A program made the position numbers and the translations under genes. From positions 666,553-730,552 of the forward strand of contig VFFE01009170.1 of the NCBI GenBank assembly GCA_008921705.1: a stretch of DNA of 64,000 nucleotides, given 5' to 3'. Source of the DNA: Burhinus oedicnemus. Its lineage: Eukaryota; Chordata; Aves; Charadriiformes; Burhinidae. Of the stretch, positions 62,590 through 64,000 are shown one piece after another (the stretch's first letter is position 1; every line of letters begins with the position of its first letter). The notes under the pieces are model-generated. The model worked only from the letters and a program-made list of their open reading frames with translations. It had not been told where the DNA came from and made no database searches.

Positions 62590-63871
62590 CTGAAACGACA
62601 ACAGTATCTCAAGATTATTATTCCAGGTAAGGTTGTTCAGGAACATAAGAGTAAGCTGAAACGGACAACATAGAGTAAATCCAATATGGGATCGACAATA
62701 AGGAGTAAATCCATTGTCCAGGACATTGTCCTGCATCTGCACAAACAGAACCACCTCTGGGATTTCAGTAACGTAGGCAAAATTGCATTCTGCTGCTCTA
62801 ATTCAAGGGACAAAGAAGGTTATTTTGTCCTTATTGTTGGCATCAGGAAAGCTCAATTTGTACATCCTGGGGGAAATGAGAATAGGCCAAAAACATCAAA
62901 GATGTTTTGCAAAAGGGTCTCTCCACATTTCTGGTCAACCTCTCTCAGTGGAGGGTGAAGGGACTCGTTCTAGAGGGGCTTCATCATACAGTGATGGTGG
63001 AAGGCTGGGCTTCATATGGGCCCAACATAGTTGCTTCTGTTCAGTCCACTTGTGCTGTGACACCTAGTTCCTCAGCCCATCTTTGTCCTCTACCTCCCTG
63101 CTCTACCCTGGTCACAGGGGGCCCTTCCCACAGCCTACCCCCTTCCTTTCCTGCAGCCACTTTCTTCTCCCACCCTCAGCAAAGGACCCCCATTTCCTCA
63201 CAAATGAGAGAAGCAACTCCATGGGAAGCGGAGATTGTGGTGCCTGGGAAAGTTTTGTACGTGAAGGAAAATGCAGTGCCCACGTCACAAACAGTGGGTT
63301 TCAGAGGTGCTCTGACGGTCTTTGCCCTCACACACATAAAAATACTGTCCAACACCTGCTAGTTTTGCATGTTAGTGACCAAGGATTTCAAGCCATAAAT
63401 AAACCACCTCAATGAAAGCGCTTGCTTTTGCATGATGTGGAACAGACACAGATTTTTCATGAAACCAAAGGAGCTAAACACTTCTGGGTATCAAGTTCCT
63501 TTTTTTTTAGGTAACAGCCTTAAAAAATCTCTTAATTCTCACACAAACAAAAAGAAAACTCACCTAGGGAATTACAACCAGGAAATATTGAAGAGTTAAA
63601 GCCAAATGCTATGCCTATAAAGGTCTACCTCTGCGAGGTGGCAGCTTCTTCAGTCCCTTGGTTTGCCTGGGACTCTGTGACAGCGTGCCCAAGCTGAGCT
63701 TTGTTTAAACCATTGCTCCTTCCGGCTGCTGCCAACTGAAGTCATTGCTCTTTCTGTCATCCATTTTTAACCCTTTTGTTTAGTTACATGGCACAATACT
63801 GAGATAACAAGTATTACGAAGATTAACAAACAGTAACGTTACAGGACGTAAGATAAAAGCAATAAACTTAC
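62590..63871. other. Sequence between candidate minus-strand exons
   Basis: No exon or named repeat was recognised. A perfect donor (CAG/GTAAGG) stands on the plus strand at 62,626, but its upstream frame is shared with the minus-strand candidate. GAGTAAATCCA recurs 30 bp apart near 62,670-62,710. Confidence 0.4.
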
Positions 63872-63934
63872 ATATTTACTGCTGAGGTGTGAAGAGCTGC
63901 CGAGTTTTATTCTTCCCCTGAGATGAGTGCTCTC
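63872..63934 (-). CDS. Candidate internal exon (63 nt), unidentified gene
   Basis: The minus strand shows a strong acceptor (TTTTCTGTTTCTTAG/GAGAGC) and a strong donor (AAATAT/GTAAGT) 63 nt apart. The phase-0 frame is open (ESTHLRGRIK onwards); a second frame is open until a stop near the end. Strong splice sites are the only support. Both signals are on the same strand as the candidate exon at 62,402. Confidence 0.25.
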
Positions 63935-64000
63935 CTAAGAAACAGAAAATATATTTGCATCGGTTAAATATGCAAAGACAAAAGGACAAATGAGTCTAGC

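Overview
This window is nuclear DNA of a vertebrate, almost certainly a bird and probably a neoavian. Coding exons are split by GT-AG introns. The interspersed repeats are a 5'-truncated CR1 LINE, a short CR1 tail and four LTRs of types common in bird genomes. A CpG island ends at a 20-N assembly gap, and coding density is very low. Nothing prokaryotic is present: no operons, CRISPR arrays or insertion sequences.

Left part (1-14,751). The one exon recognised here is on the minus strand at 7,609-7,783. It encodes the linker just before the J domain of DNAJB14, an ER-membrane J-domain co-chaperone. The bases to its left read as intron, since no J-domain exon was found. To its right a long presumed intron 1 carries a 40-bp tandem duplication, a MIR-like SINE remnant and a small palindromic element, and runs into a CpG island (about 13,430-14,870). 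The first DNAJB14 coding exon is not visible; it most likely lies in the gap at 14,732-14,751, which follows a 29-A homopolymer.

Middle part (14,752-31,060). Gene-poor sequence holds two LTRs of one family in the same orientation (21,342-21,890 and 23,930-24,452), a 22-bp minisatellite and a CR1 3' end (24,873-25,373). Next comes the most interesting locus: a five-exon plus-strand gene (27,546-30,643) for a predicted 130-residue protein with an N-terminal membrane anchor and Sel1-like repeats. I do not recognise it. Exons 2-5 join in frame at canonical splice sites and a poly(A) signal follows at 31,055. The 7-codon first exon is a weaker inference.

Right part (31,061-64,000). This looks like a gene desert with a few AT-rich or CpG-retaining islands that resemble conserved non-coding elements. 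It has a perfect 91-bp direct duplication (31,119 and 32,408) and several small tandem duplications. Two minus-strand solo LTRs (51,289-52,383 and 54,815-55,535) each have perfect 5-bp target-site duplications, CCTTG and GCACC. Near the right edge, three open segments with good splice signals (60,189-60,493 plus; 62,402-62,589 minus; 63,872-63,934 minus) may be exons of unidentified genes. Most other open frames in the window are short chance frames and are left out.
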